The notes: a model not told the origin generated them from the letters alone. A stretch of DNA of 64,000 bases from Roseomonas sp. KE0001 (GCF_016107285.1 NZ_RCVQ01000007.1:1-64000); one strand, 5' to 3'; positions 26,330 through 36,005 are shown, counted from the first letter of the stretch. Numbers and translations are program-made.

Positions 26330-27667
26330 TCACACGGCGAGGCTGAAGCCGCCCCCGCCGCCCTGGCGGAAGGCATCGAAGACCGAGGCCACCAGCCGCA
26401 CGAAGGGCCGCCCGGCGGCTGTCATCGCGAGGCGGCGGCCACGCAGTGTCAGCAGCCCCGCGGCGACATAGGGGCGCAGCAGCGCCAGCTCGTCGGCGAA
26501 GCCGGCGCGCGGCGCGACGCTGTCCAGATCCACCCGGAAGTTGCACATCAGGTGCTCGATGATCGTCGCGCGCTGCTGCGCATCGGCATCCAGGGGGCAG
26601 CCGCGCTGCGTCGCCAGCCGGCCGGCCCGCACCCGCCGGACATAGTCGGGGACATCGGCGACGTTCTGCGCGTAGCCATCCGCCAGGCGGGAGACGCTGG
26701 AGGCGCCGAAGCCGATCAGGATCGGCCGGTCGTCATCGGTATAGCCCTGGAAGTTGCGGTGAAGCCGCCCCGCCCGGGCGGCGGCGGCCAGCGGGTCCTC
26801 CGGCCGGGCGAAATGGTCGATGCCGATCGGCACGTAGCCGCCCATGACCATGAGGTCGGCGATCAGCCTCGCCTGCTCGAAGCGCTGGCCGCTGTCGGGC
26901 AGGATGCTGGCGTCGATGAGCTTCTGGTTGGCGCGGCGTCCCGGCAGGTGCGCGTAGCCGTAGCAGGCGATCCGCGCGGGATCGAGCGCGATCACCGCCT
27001 CGCAGCTGCGGCGCAGGGTCTCCGTCGTCTGCCGCGGAAGGCCGTAGATCAGGTCGAAGTTGATGCGGGCGAGGCCGGCGCCGCGCAGCGCCGCGACCGC
27101 CGCGCGCACCGTCTCCTCCGGCTGAACGCGGCCGATCGCCTTCTGCACCTCGGGGTCGAGATCCTGCACGCCGAGGCTGACACGGTTCACCCCGAGCGCC
27201 GCGAGCTGCGCCGCCAGCTCGGCATCGACATGCCGGGGGTCCAGCTCGATGGCGTGTTCCATCTCCGGCAGCGGATCGAAGTGGCGGTGCAGGCAGGCCA
27301 GCACGGAACCCAGCCCCTCGCCGCCGAGGATCGAGGGCGTGCCGCCGCCCCAGGCGATGCGCGCCACCCGCAGGCGCCCGGGCAGGTGCCGCGCCACCAG
27401 CGCGATCTCCTCCTCCAGCGCCTCGCGGTAGCCCGTGATGACCTCGTCGCGCCGGACGAGCTTGGTGTGGCAGCCGCAGTAATGGCAGATCTGCCGGCAG
27501 TAGGGCACGTGCAGGTAGAGGGAGACGCTGTCCTCGCAGTCGAGGCGGCGCAGCCAGCGGAGATGATCCTCGGGCGCCACGGCGACGAAGTCGGCCGCCG
27601 TGGGATAGGAGGTGTAGCGCGGCACCGCGATCGCGGCGAGGCGCCGGATCTGCTCCTGGCCGATCAT
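26330..27667 (-). CDS. hemN: oxygen-independent coproporphyrinogen III oxidase
   Basis: This 445-residue radical-SAM enzyme decarboxylates coproporphyrinogen III in haem synthesis without oxygen. The cluster ligands are Cys57, Cys61 and Cys64 with the HemN-typical following Cys66 (PYCRQICHYCGC). GGGTPS, the ELDPRHVD segment and NFQGYTDDD are HemN, not HemW, signatures. ATG 27667 overlaps the cydX stop (ATGA). It is the last gene of the cydA-cydB-cydX operon, so haem supply is coupled to bd-oxidase production under low oxygen. Confidence 0.95.
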   Translation of the reverse strand: MIGQEQIRRLAAIAVPRYTSYPTAADFVAVAPEDHLRWLRRLDCEDSVSLYLHVPYCRQICHYCGCHTKLVRRDEVITGYREALEEEIALVARHLPGRLRVARIAWGGGTPSILGGEGLGSVLACLHRHFDPLPEMEHAIELDPRHVDAELAAQLAALGVNRVSLGVQDLDPEVQKAIGRVQPEETVRAAVAALRGAGLARINFDLIYGLPRQTTETLRRSCEAVIALDPARIACYGYAHLPGRRANQKLIDASILPDSGQRFEQARLIADLMVMGGYVPIGIDHFARPEDPLAAAARAGRLHRNFQGYTDDDRPILIGFGASSVSRLADGYAQNVADVPDYVRRVRAGRLATQRGCPLDADAQQRATIIEHLMCNFRVDLDSVAPRAGFADELALLRPYVAAGLLTLRGRRLAMTAAGRPFVRLVASVFDAFRQGGGGGFSLAV

Positions 27668-27795
27668 GATGCCCCGTCCTCGCTGGCGAGCGGCACGCTC
27701 TGGCGCCGATCCTCGCGCATCTCGAACCACATGGCGTTGAGGATGGCGAAGGCGCAGGCCAGGCCGACGCCGAGGATCCAGGAGAAATACCACAT
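27664..27795 (-). CDS. cydX: cytochrome bd oxidase small subunit CydX
   Basis: This 43-residue protein starts at ATG 27795, with GAGGAG upstream. It starts MWYFSWILGVGLACAFAILN and continues AMWFEMREDR, the single-helix CydX/CbdX pattern (MWYFxWxLGxxLA with NAMWxE). CydX stabilises the haem-containing CydAB complex in the membrane. It sits 12 bp after cydB and overlaps the hemN start by 4 bp, the canonical position. It is too short for routine length cut-offs and is easily missed. Confidence 0.9.
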   Translation of the reverse strand: MWYFSWILGVGLACAFAILNAMWFEMREDRRQSVPLASEDGAS

Positions 27796-27807
27796 GTCGC
27801 GCGCTCC

Positions 27808-28956
27808 TCAGTAGGCGTTCGGGTTGCGGCCGATGCTCTCGGCATTCACCGTGCCGCGCATCACGCGGTAGACCCAGGCGGTGTAGGCCAGGATGATCGG
27901 CATGAAGACGAGCGTGGCGCCGAGCATGATGAACAGCGTCAGATGGCTCGACGAGGCGTCCCACACCGTCAGGCTCACATCGGGGTCGATGTTGCTCGGC
28001 ATCAGGAAGGGAAACAGCGACAGGCCGGCGGTGGAGACGATGCCGAAGATGCCGAGAGCCGCCGCCAGGATGGCCGCGACGCGGGCGCGCCCCAGCAGCG
28101 CCACCGCCGCCAGCAGCGGCATGGCGAGGCCCAGCGCCGGCGCCGTCCACATCCAGGGATGCGCGGCGTAGTTGTTCATCCAGGCGCCGGCCTCGGTGAC
28201 GACGGTCTTGCCCAGCGGATTGGAGGGGCCGACGGTCGAGGGCAGCGAGGCGATCACGTAGCCATCGATGCCGTAGGCGACCCAGACGCCGCCCAGGGCG
28301 AAGATCACCGCGGTGGCCAGGCCGGCGATGGCGCCGAGGCCGCGGGCGCGGTCAGCGAGGTCGCCCTCCGTCCGGGCGGCGATGACGGCGGCGCCAAGCG
28401 TCACCATCATGCCGAGGCTCACCAGCCCGGCGAGCAGCGGGAAGGGCCGCAGCAGGCCGAAGAAGTTGCCGGCGTAGGAGGGCCGCAGGGTGGCATCGAG
28501 GCCGAAGGGCACGCCGAGCAGGATATTCCCGACGGCGACGCCGAAGATCAGCGCCGGCACGAAACCGCCGATGAACAGCGCCCAGTCCCAGGTGGCGCGC
28601 CAGCGCGGATCGGCCACCTTGCCGCGGAACTTGAAGCCCACGGGCCGCAGGATCAGCGCCAGCAGAATGGCGATCATCGCCAGGTAGAAGCCGGAGAAGG
28701 AGGCGGCGTAGAGCGCCGGCCAAGCGGCGAAGATGGCGCCGCCGCCGAGCACCAGCCAGACCTGGTTGCCCTCCCAGGTCGGGCCCACGAGGTTCAGCAG
28801 CACGCGCCGCTCGGCATCGGTCCGGGCGACGGCGGGCAGCAGCGCGCCGACGCCCAGATCCTGGCCGCCCATGATGGCGAAGCCGATGAGCAGGACGCCG
28901 AGCAGCGCCCACCAGATCAGCCGCAGGGTTTCATAGTCGAGGGGGATGGCATGCAT
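27808..28956 (-). CDS. cydB: cytochrome bd ubiquinol oxidase subunit II
   Basis: This 382-residue membrane subunit pairs with CydA. The N-terminus has [22 protein letters not shown] and [20 protein letters not shown], both hallmarks of CydB; about nine membrane helices follow, with a C-terminal [19 protein letters not shown]. The length is normal. It lies 25 bp downstream of cydA in the cydABX-hemN operon. Confidence 0.95.
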   Translation of the reverse strand: MHAIPLDYETLRLIWWALLGVLLIGFAIMGGQDLGVGALLPAVARTDAERRVLLNLVGPTWEGNQVWLVLGGGAIFAAWPALYAASFSGFYLAMIAILLALILRPVGFKFRGKVADPRWRATWDWALFIGGFVPALIFGVAVGNILLGVPFGLDATLRPSYAGNFFGLLRPFPLLAGLVSLGMMVTLGAAVIAARTEGDLADRARGLGAIAGLATAVIFALGGVWVAYGIDGYVIASLPSTVGPSNPLGKTVVTEAGAWMNNYAAHPWMWTAPALGLAMPLLAAVALLGRARVAAILAAALGIFGIVSTAGLSLFPFLMPSNIDPDVSLTVWDASSSHLTLFIMLGATLVFMPIILAYTAWVYRVMRGTVNAESIGRNPNAY

Positions 28957-28981
28957 GATGGCTTGCTCCGCGATGGGCGGC

Positions 28982-30565
28982 TCAGTGGTCGGGATGGGCG
29001 GCGGCGCCCGCGGGGATGCGTCCGTTGCCGCCCGGCGCGCCTTCCAGCGCGATTTGCGCGGACGGGCCGGCCTTGATGACCTTCAGCATCAGCAGCACCA
29101 TGACGACGGCGAGCGCGGTGTAGACGACGAGGAAGAAGGTCAGGCTGATGGCCAGGTCGACCAGCGTCAGGCCGGAGGCGGCGTAGAAGGTCGGCAGCAC
29201 GCCCTCGACCGCCCAGGGCTGACGGCCGTATTCGGCGATGAACCAGCCGGCCTCGATCGCCACCCAGGGCAGCGGCAGGCTGAACAGCGCGATCCAGTTG
29301 AAGGTGCGGCTGTCGCCCAGCTGGTGGCGGCAGGAGAGCCAGAAGGCGATGGCGAAGTAGAGGATGAAGTAGAACCCGCAGGCCACCATGATGCGGAAGC
29401 TCCAGAACAGCGGCGCCACGCCCGGCACCGTGTCGAAGGCGGCCTGGGTGATCTCCTCGCCGGTGGCGTTGCCGATGTCCTGGCGGTAGCGCTTCAGCAG
29501 CAGCGCGTAGCCGAGATCCCTCCAATGCGCCTCGAAGGTCGCGCGCGCGGTCTGATCGGTGCCGTCGGCGCGGATCCTCTCGAGCGCCTCATAGGCGATC
29601 TGGCCGTTGCGGATACGCTCGCCCGCGCGCTGCACCAGCTCCAGGATGCCTGGGATCTCGCCGCTGATCGAGCGCGTCGCGATCAGGCCCAGCGCATAGG
29701 GGACCTTGACCTCGAAGCTGTTCTCCTGGTCGCCCGGGATGGCGAAGAGGCTGAAGCCCGCAGGGGCCGGCTCGGTGTGCCACATCGCCTCGATGGCGGC
29801 GAGCTTCATCTTCTGATGCTCGGTCGCCGCATAGCCGCTCTCGTCGCCCAGCACGACGACCGACAGGGCCGAGGCTAGGCCGAAGCTCGCCGCCACCGCC
29901 ATCGAGCGCCGCGCCAGCGCGACATGGCGCCGGGTCAGCAGGAACCAGGCGCTGACCGCCATGACGAACATCGCCCCGGTCACGTAGCCGGCGCTGACGG
30001 TGTGCACGAACTTGGCCTGCGCCACCGGATTGAAGATCACCGCCATGAAGTCGGTGATCTCCATCCGCATCGTGTCGGGGTTGAAGACGGCGCCGACGGG
30101 GTTCTGCATCCAGCCATTGGCGATGAGGATCCACAGCGCCGAGAAGTTGGCGCCGAGGGCCACCAGCCATGTCACGCAGAGATGGCCGACGCGCGAGAGG
30201 CGGTCCCAGCCGAAGAAGAACAGGCCGATGAAGGTGGCCTCGAGGAAGAAGGCCATCAGCCCTTCGATGGCCAGCGGCGCGCCGAAGATGTCGCCGACAT
30301 AGTGGCTGTAGTAGCTCCAGTTCATGCCGAACTGGAACTCCATCACGATGCCGGTGGCGACGCCCATGGCGAAGTTGATGCCGAAGAGCGTGCCCCAGAA
30401 CAGCGTCATCCGGCGCCAGATCTCCCGGCCCGTCATGACGTAGACGCTTTCCATGATGGCCATCAGGAAGGAGAGGCCGAGCGTCAGGGGTACGAAGAGG
30501 AAGTGATACATCGCGGTCGCCGCGAACTGCAGCCGTGAGAGATCCACGACGGTCATGTCGATCAT
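28982..30565 (-). CDS. cydA: cytochrome bd ubiquinol oxidase subunit I
   Basis: This 527-residue quinol-oxidising subunit with haems b558, b595 and d is the high-affinity terminal oxidase. ATG 30565 gives the standard start ([21 protein letters not shown]), in which His21 corresponds to the b595 ligand. The second haem histidine is in [19 protein letters not shown], and [20 protein letters not shown] is a signature helix. The [14 protein letters not shown] region begins the periplasmic Q-loop. It is divergent from cydD, and both face an FNR box, implying induction at low oxygen. Confidence 0.96.
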   Translation of the reverse strand: MIDMTVVDLSRLQFAATAMYHFLFVPLTLGLSFLMAIMESVYVMTGREIWRRMTLFWGTLFGINFAMGVATGIVMEFQFGMNWSYYSHYVGDIFGAPLAIEGLMAFFLEATFIGLFFFGWDRLSRVGHLCVTWLVALGANFSALWILIANGWMQNPVGAVFNPDTMRMEITDFMAVIFNPVAQAKFVHTVSAGYVTGAMFVMAVSAWFLLTRRHVALARRSMAVAASFGLASALSVVVLGDESGYAATEHQKMKLAAIEAMWHTEPAPAGFSLFAIPGDQENSFEVKVPYALGLIATRSISGEIPGILELVQRAGERIRNGQIAYEALERIRADGTDQTARATFEAHWRDLGYALLLKRYRQDIGNATGEEITQAAFDTVPGVAPLFWSFRIMVACGFYFILYFAIAFWLSCRHQLGDSRTFNWIALFSLPLPWVAIEAGWFIAEYGRQPWAVEGVLPTFYAASGLTLVDLAISLTFFLVVYTALAVVMVLLMLKVIKAGPSAQIALEGAPGGNGRIPAGAAAHPDH

Positions 30566-30631
30566 GGCAGGCACCTTGTCGGTCTCCGGCGGGGTGCCGG
30601 CATGGTCGGACCCTACGCCCCCGCCCCGCCC

Positions 30632-30657
30632 GCCGCCTTGATCCTGATCAAGGCGGC
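30632..30657. promoter_or_regulatory. perfect FNR/FnrN box between cydA and cydD
   Basis: TTGATCCTGATCAA at 30638-30651 is an exact match to the TTGAT-N4-ATCAA consensus. The dyad extends outward by eight more matched bases on each side (CCGCCGCC / GGCGGCGG). Its centre lies 80 bp from the cydA ATG and 63 bp from the cydD ATG, suitable for a -41.5 activator site on both divergent promoters. Confidence 0.85.
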
Positions 30658-30707
30658 GGCCAGGCGGGCGGGCTATGCCGGGACACCCGTCATGGCAGGA
30701 GGACCGC

Positions 30708-32492
30708 ATGCCCGAGACCGAGACCTCCGCCGCGGCCCTGAAACCCGCGACCGACCGCGCCATCGGGCGCTGGCTGACGGGGCTGCGGCGCCAGGCCGGC
30801 GCGGCCCTGCCGCTGGCGGTGCTGGCACCCCTGCTGGGCGGCGGCCTGCTGGTGCTGCAGGCCTGGCTGCTCGCCACCGTGCTGGACCACGCCATCGCGG
30901 GCGGCGCGGCGGCGGAGGCGCTGCTGCCCGGCCTGCTCTCGATCGGCGCGCTGATCGCGGCGCGGGCCCTGCTCAGCGGCATCGGCGAGGCGGCGGGCGC
31001 CCGCGCGGCCGAGCGGATCAAGCTGGCGCTGCGCCGCCGCCTCTTCGCCGATCTGCTGGCCCGCCGCCCCGACTGGACCGCCGCCCGCTCTTCCGGCGCG
31101 CTGGCGGCCGCCCTGGTGGAGCAGGTGGAGGCGCTGGACGGCTTCTTCTCCCGCTTCCTGCCCGCCATGGTGCAGGCCGCCCTGCTGCCCCTCGCCTTCG
31201 CCGTCGTCATCCTGCCGGTGGACTGGGTGGCGGGACTGCTCTTCCTGCTGACGGCGCCGCTGGTGCCGCTGTTCATGGCCCTGGTCGGCTGGGGGGCCGA
31301 GGCGGCCAGCCGCCGCCAGGCCCAGGCTTTCGCCCGCCTGTCCGGCTACTTCGCCGACCGCCTGCGCGGCCTGGTCACGCTGCGGCTCTTCGGCCGGGCG
31401 GAGGCCGAGACCGCGGCGGTGCGCGACGCCGCCGAGGCCCTGCGGCAGCGCAGCCTGGCGGTGCTCCGCATCGCCTTCCTCTCCTCCGCCGTGCTGGAGC
31501 TCTTCGCCGCCCTCGGCGTCGCCGGCATCGCGCTCTATGTCGGGCTGAGCTATCTCGGCCTGATCCATCTGCCCGGCACCGCGCTGACCCTGCAGACCGG
31601 CCTGTTCTGCCTGCTGATGGCACCCGAGGTGTACCAGCCGCTCCGCCTGCTGGCGGCGCACTACCACGACCGCGCCAATGCCCGCGCCGGCGCCGCGGAG
31701 ATCGAGGCCGTGCTGGGCGGGCTGCCGGTCGCGTCGCGCCCGGCCACCGTCGCCGCGCCGCCCACCCGGCCAGTGGCGCCGCCGCCCCGCAGCGCCATCG
31801 CCGTCGCCATCGAGGACCTCGTGCTGGACACGCCGGATGGCGGCCGCCGCCTGCTCGACCATGCGGGGCTGCGTCTGGCCGCCGGGGGCAGCCTGGCCAT
31901 CCTCGGCGCCAGCGGCATCGGCAAGTCGAGCCTGCTCGAAGCCCTGGCCGGGCTGCGGGCGGCGGAGGGCCGCATCCTGCTGGGTGGCGTTCCGCTCGAG
32001 GCGCTGGACGAGGCGAAGCTGCGCGCCCGGGTCGCGATCCTCGGCCAGCGGCCCCGCATCTTCCAGGGCAGCATCGCCGACAATCTCCGCCTGGCCCGGC
32101 CCGGCGCCTCGATGGCCGAGCTCCGCCTCGCCGCGGGCCTGGCCGATGTGCTCGGCTTCGCCGACGCGCTGCCGCAGGGGCTGGACACGCCGGTCGGCGA
32201 CGGCGGGCTGGGCCTCTCGGGCGGCGAGGCGCAGCGCGTCGCCCTGGCGCGGATCTTCCTGCGCAACCCCGACATCCTGCTGCTGGACGAGCCCACCGCG
32301 CACCTCGACGCGGTGACCGAGGCCCGGGTGCTGGATGGCATCCTGCGCTTCTCCGCCGGGCGCACCCTGATCGTCGCCACCCATTCCACCGCCGTCGCCG
32401 CCCGGCTGGAGCGCGTCCTGCGCCTGGCCGGCGGCGACCTGCTGCCGGCACCCCATCCGGTCCGGCGCTTCGCCCCGGGGTCCGCCGCATGA
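30708..32492 (+). CDS. cydD: cysteine/glutathione exporter subunit CydD
   Basis: This 594-residue ABC half-transporter starts at ATG 30708 behind AGGAGG. CydDC exports cysteine and glutathione to the periplasm and is needed for cytochrome bd assembly. A six-helix membrane domain (residues about 20-330) is followed by the nucleotide-binding domain: Walker A LGASGIGKSSLL, signature LSGGEAQRVALARIFL, and Walker B PDILLLDEPTAHLD. The cydC ATG overlaps its stop by 4 bp. It is divergent from cydABX-hemN across the FNR box. Confidence 0.93.
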   Translation: MPETETSAAALKPATDRAIGRWLTGLRRQAGAALPLAVLAPLLGGGLLVLQAWLLATVLDHAIAGGAAAEALLPGLLSIGALIAARALLSGIGEAAGARAAERIKLALRRRLFADLLARRPDWTAARSSGALAAALVEQVEALDGFFSRFLPAMVQAALLPLAFAVVILPVDWVAGLLFLLTAPLVPLFMALVGWGAEAASRRQAQAFARLSGYFADRLRGLVTLRLFGRAEAETAAVRDAAEALRQRSLAVLRIAFLSSAVLELFAALGVAGIALYVGLSYLGLIHLPGTALTLQTGLFCLLMAPEVYQPLRLLAAHYHDRANARAGAAEIEAVLGGLPVASRPATVAAPPTRPVAPPPRSAIAVAIEDLVLDTPDGGRRLLDHAGLRLAAGGSLAILGASGIGKSSLLEALAGLRAAEGRILLGGVPLEALDEAKLRARVAILGQRPRIFQGSIADNLRLARPGASMAELRLAAGLADVLGFADALPQGLDTPVGDGGLGLSGGEAQRVALARIFLRNPDILLLDEPTAHLDAVTEARVLDGILRFSAGRTLIVATHSTAVAARLERVLRLAGGDLLPAPHPVRRFAPGSAA

Positions 32493-34153
32493 GCAACCTG
32501 CTGTTCTTCGCGCCGCTGTTCCGCCGCCAGGCCGGCCGTCTCGGCCTGGCGCTGCTGCTGGCCATTGCCACCCTCGCCTTCGGCGCGCTGCTGCTCGGCG
32601 TCTCGGGCTGGTTCCTGACCGCGGCCTTCCTGACCACGGCCGCAGCCGGGTTCAACCTCTTCGGCCCCTCCTCCCTGGTGCGCGGCCTCTCCCTCGCCCG
32701 CATCCTCTCGCGCTACGCCGAGCGGCTGGTCGGCCACGACGCGACGCTGCGGCTGCTGGCCGAGATCCGGGCATGGCTCTTCGCCAGCCTGTTCCCACGC
32801 ATCCCCTTCGCCGGTGCGGGCGCGCCGCGGCGGGGCGAGCTGGTCAGCCGCCTCACCGCCGATGTCGAAGCCCTGGACACCGCCTTCCTGACCGCGGTGA
32901 TCCCCCTGGCGGGCGCCTGGGCCCTGGGTGGCGCCACCGCGGCCCTGCTGGGCTGGCTGCTGCCCGCCGCCGCGCCCGCCTATGGCGCCGCCCTGCTGCT
33001 CTCGGCGGGGCTGCTGCCGGCCGCCCTGGCCCTGCGCTCGCGCCGCGAGGGCGGCGTGGTGGTCGAGGCCTCCGGAGTTCTGCGCAGCGCGGTGCTCGAT
33101 GGCATCGAGGGCCATGCGGAGCTGATCGCCTTCAGCGCCACTGGCCGCGCCGAGGCGGCCCTGGCGGGCGCGGCGCGGCGGCTGGCGGCGGCGCGGCGCC
33201 GGCTGGCGCGCCATGCCGCCATCGCCGCCGCCGGCGCCCAGCTCTGCGGCGGGCTGGCCCTGCTGTCCGTGCTCTGGTTCGGGCTGCGGGCGCTACAGGC
33301 CGGCGAGATCGGCGGCCCGCTGCTGGCCGGCCTGCTGCTGGCGACCCTCGGCAGCTTCGAGGCGCATGCCGCCCTGCTGCGCAACGTGGCGCGGCTGGGC
33401 TCCGCCACGGCGGCGGCGGGCCGGTTGCGCGCCATCGGCACCGCGCCCCCCGCCGTGGCGGAACCGGCACGCCCCATCCCGCTTCCCCCCGGCGCGGAGC
33501 TGCGGCTGGACGGCGTGACCTATGGCCACGACCCGGCCCGGCCGGTGCTGCGCGGCCTCGACCTCGTGGTGCCCGCCGGCACGCGCATCGCCATCCTGGG
33601 ACCGAGCGGCAGCGGCAAGTCCACCCTGCTGGCCCTGCTGCTGCGCCTGGCCGACCCCCAGCGCGGCGTGGTCCGGCTGGCGGGGACCGACCTGCGTGCC
33701 GTGCCCCTGGCCGAGCTGCACGCCCGCATCGCCCTGCTGTCCCAGGACGCGCCGGTCTTCCTCGACACGCTGCGTCAGAACCTGTTGATCGGCCGTCCCG
33801 ACGCCACCGACGCCGACCTCTGGCAGGCGCTGGAGGAGGCGCGGCTGGCCGATTTCGCGCGCAGCCTGCCGCAGGGGTTGGAAACCCCGCTGGGCGAAGC
33901 GGGCCGCAGCCTCTCGGCCGGACAGGCGCGGCGCCTCTGCCTGGCCCGCGCCCTGCTCAGCCGGGCCGCCATCCTGGTGCTGGATGAGCCCACCAGCGGC
34001 CTGGATCCCGAGACCGAGCATGCCTTCCTGGCCGATCTGTCGCGGGCGGCGCGCGGGCGCAGCATCGTCATCGCCACCCATGCCATGCTGCCGCCCGGCG
34101 CGGTGGACCGCCGCTACCGCCTGGTGGAAGGCGTGCTGGAGCCGCTGGACTGA
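32489..34153 (+). CDS. cydC: cysteine/glutathione exporter subunit CydC
   Basis: This 554-residue partner of CydD starts at ATG 32489 in an ATGA overlap. The open frame continues far upstream but that part is antisense to nothing conserved and overlaps cydD in another frame. The membrane domain carries SSLVRGLSLARILSRYAERLVGHD, characteristic of CydC. The ATPase domain has Walker A LGPSGSGKSTLL, a degenerate signature LSAGQARRLCLARALL, and Walker B AAILVLDEPTSGLD. The last 40 bp overlap the 3' end of the convergent fnrN gene. Confidence 0.93.
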   Translation: MSNLLFFAPLFRRQAGRLGLALLLAIATLAFGALLLGVSGWFLTAAFLTTAAAGFNLFGPSSLVRGLSLARILSRYAERLVGHDATLRLLAEIRAWLFASLFPRIPFAGAGAPRRGELVSRLTADVEALDTAFLTAVIPLAGAWALGGATAALLGWLLPAAAPAYGAALLLSAGLLPAALALRSRREGGVVVEASGVLRSAVLDGIEGHAELIAFSATGRAEAALAGAARRLAAARRRLARHAAIAAAGAQLCGGLALLSVLWFGLRALQAGEIGGPLLAGLLLATLGSFEAHAALLRNVARLGSATAAAGRLRAIGTAPPAVAEPARPIPLPPGAELRLDGVTYGHDPARPVLRGLDLVVPAGTRIAILGPSGSGKSTLLALLLRLADPQRGVVRLAGTDLRAVPLAELHARIALLSQDAPVFLDTLRQNLLIGRPDATDADLWQALEEARLADFARSLPQGLETPLGEAGRSLSAGQARRLCLARALLSRAAILVLDEPTSGLDPETEHAFLADLSRAARGRSIVIATHAMLPPGAVDRRYRLVEGVLEPLD

Positions 34154-34887
34154 GGCTCCATCCCGGCGACGGCGGCCAGCGCGCCGCGGTCGACGATCTC
34201 GACGCGGTGAGCGTCGGGCAGGCGGATCAGCCCCTGCTGCCGCAGCTTGGTGAAGCTGCGGCTCACGGTCTCCACCGTCAATCCGAGGTAATCCGCGATG
34301 TCGGCGCGCGTCATGGCCAGGGGCACGGTGTCCGAGACCGGCCTGCCGGAGGCCTGCCGGGCCGAGAGCACCAGCAGAAAGCTCGACACCTTCTCGACCG
34401 GGGCGAGGCGGCCCAGCACGAGCTGGTTGTCCCAGGCCTGGCGCAGGGCCGCCTTGGTCATCTGGTGCAGACGGTCCCTCAGGCGGGGATAGCGCTCCAT
34501 CAGGTCCTGCATCTGCGGCACGGGGAAGCCGCAGAGCACGGAGGGCACCACGGCCTCGGCGGTCAGGGTATGCGTCGCCTCGTCCAGCAGCCCGAGATAG
34601 TCGCCCGGCAGCAGGAAGCCGGTGATCTGCCGGCGGCCGTCCGGCAGGGCCGTGAGCAGCCGCAACATGCCGGAGGTGAGGCTGAAGACGCGGCGCCGTG
34701 GCGCGCCCTCCTCCACCAGCATGGCATTGGCCTCGAGCCGGACGGAGCCCATGATGCGCTCCAGCGCCACGACCTCGTCATCCTCGAGAGCGGCACAGAC
34801 CGCGGTGCGGCGCACCTCGCAGTCGGCGCAGGCGCCGCAGGCCTTGCGATGCGGACGAATGGCGACCACGGTGGCACTTCTGGACAT
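34114..34887 (-). CDS. fnrN: FnrN-type oxygen-sensing Crp/Fnr regulator
   Basis: This 257-residue Crp/Fnr regulator carries N-terminal cysteines Cys17, Cys20, Cys23 and Cys31. The C20-x2-C23-x7-C31 spacing with internal Cys119 (SVLCGF) fits the FnrN/FixK-with-cluster pattern for a 4Fe-4S oxygen sensor. The effector fold spans about 35-160. The C-terminal helix-turn-helix reads GLTVETVSRSF, where Glu206, Ser209 and Arg210 are the same E-x2-SR residues by which FNR reads TTGAT half-sites. It lies beside the cyd operons that carry such a site and is divergent from ldhA. Its 3' end overlaps cydC by 40 bp. Confidence 0.92.
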   Translation of the reverse strand: MSRSATVVAIRPHRKACGACADCEVRRTAVCAALEDDEVVALERIMGSVRLEANAMLVEEGAPRRRVFSLTSGMLRLLTALPDGRRQITGFLLPGDYLGLLDEATHTLTAEAVVPSVLCGFPVPQMQDLMERYPRLRDRLHQMTKAALRQAWDNQLVLGRLAPVEKVSSFLLVLSARQASGRPVSDTVPLAMTRADIADYLGLTVETVSRSFTKLRQQGLIRLPDAHRVEIVDRGALAAVAGMEPQSSGSSTPSTRR

Positions 34888-34891
34888 GATC

Positions 34892-34917
34892 GGCAGGCCT
34901 GCCCTGTTGTGTCACAA
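34892..34917. promoter_or_regulatory. two adjacent short palindromes in the fnrN/ldhA promoter gap
   Basis: GGCAGGCCTGCC (34892-34903) is a perfect 12-bp palindrome and TTGTGTCACAA (34907-34917) is an 11-bp palindrome around one T. Both fall just upstream of fnrN in the 116-bp divergent gap. Neither is a canonical FNR box; regulatory meaning is speculative. Confidence 0.35.
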
Positions 34918-35003
34918 GGGATGTCCCACGGATCCTAGCCGAGAGCCATCCGCTTTCCAAACCAACGGCCCGATACCAGGGCCGCAGCCAGCGGGAACCG
35001 CCG

Positions 35004-36005
35004 ATGCGTGTCGCCGTCTTCTCGACCAAACCCTATGACCGGCGGTTCCTGGATGCCGCCAATGCGGGGCGACACGAGCTGTTGTTCCTGGAGCCGGGCC
35101 TGACGCCCGCCACCGCGCCGCTCGCGGCCGGCGCCGATGCCGTCTGCGCCTTCGTCAACGACGATCTCGGCGCAGCGGTGCTGGAACTGCTGCGGCAGGC
35201 CGGCATCCGCCTCGTCGCGCTGCGCTGCGCCGGCTTCAACCGCGTCGACCTGGAGGCGGCGCGGCGCCTCGGCCTCACCGTCAGCCGCGTCCCCGCCTAT
35301 TCGCCCGAGGCGGTGGCCGAGCACGCCCTGGCGCTGATCCTGGCGCTGAACCGCAAGATCCACCGCGCCTACAACCGCGTGCGCGAGGGGAACTTCGCGC
35401 TCGACGGCCTGCTCGGCTTCAACCTGCAGGGCCGCACGGCGGGCGTCATCGGCACCGGCCAGATCGGCCGCTGCACGGCGCGCCTGCTGGCCGGCTTCGG
35501 CTGCCGCATCCTCGCCCTCGACCCTTATCCGCATGCCGACATCACCGCCCTGGGCGGGCGCTACGTGGACAAGGCGACGCTGCTGGCCGGGTCCGACATC
35601 GTCACGCTGCATTGCCCGCTGACGCCGGAGACGCATCATTTCATCGATGCCGGAGCCATCGCCGCCCTGAAGCGGGGCGCGATGCTGGTGAACACCAGCC
35701 GCGGCGCGGTGATCGACACGCGCGCCGCCATCGAGGGGCTGAAGTCCGGCGCCATCGGCAGCCTCGCGCTCGATGTCTACGAGGAGGAGGGCGATCTCTT
35801 CTTCCGCGACCTCTCCTCCACCGTCATCCGCGACGATGTCTTCGCCCGGCTCCTGACATTTCCGAACGTGCTGGTCACCGGCCACCAGGCCTTCTTCACC
35901 GTCGAGGCGATGTCGGCCATCGCGGAGACGACGCTGCGCAACATCACGGAGTTCGCCCGTCATGGCGTGGCACCGGACGCCCTCTCGGTCGAGAAGCTCG
36001 CCTGA
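35004..36005 (+). CDS. ldhA: D-lactate dehydrogenase (LdhA type)
   Basis: This 333-residue D-2-hydroxyacid dehydrogenase reduces pyruvate to D-lactate with NADH. The LdhA subgroup is indicated by [33 protein letters not shown], and [12 protein letters not shown]. The Rossmann motif is [13 protein letters not shown]; the catalytic Arg is Arg233 (NTSRGAVID) and the catalytic His is His294 (VTGHQAFFT). It is divergent from fnrN and close to the cyd operons, consistent with fermentative redox balancing when oxygen is short. Confidence 0.92.
   Translation: MRVAVFSTKPYDRRFLDAANAGRHELLFLEPGLTPATAPLAAGADAVCAFVNDDLGAAVLELLRQAGIRLVALRCAGFNRVDLEAARRLGLTVSRVPAYSPEAVAEHALALILALNRKIHRAYNRVREGNFALDGLLGFNLQGRTAGVIGTGQIGRCTARLLAGFGCRILALDPYPHADITALGGRYVDKATLLAGSDIVTLHCPLTPETHHFIDAGAIAALKRGAMLVNTSRGAVIDTRAAIEGLKSGAIGSLALDVYEEEGDLFFRDLSSTVIRDDVFARLLTFPNVLVTGHQAFFTVEAMSAIAETTLRNITEFARHGVAPDALSVEKLA

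Noticed and set aside
30602-32488. N-terminal extension of cydC through cydD
   Set aside because: The frame stays open but overlaps cydD in a different frame. CydC homology begins only at ATG 32489.
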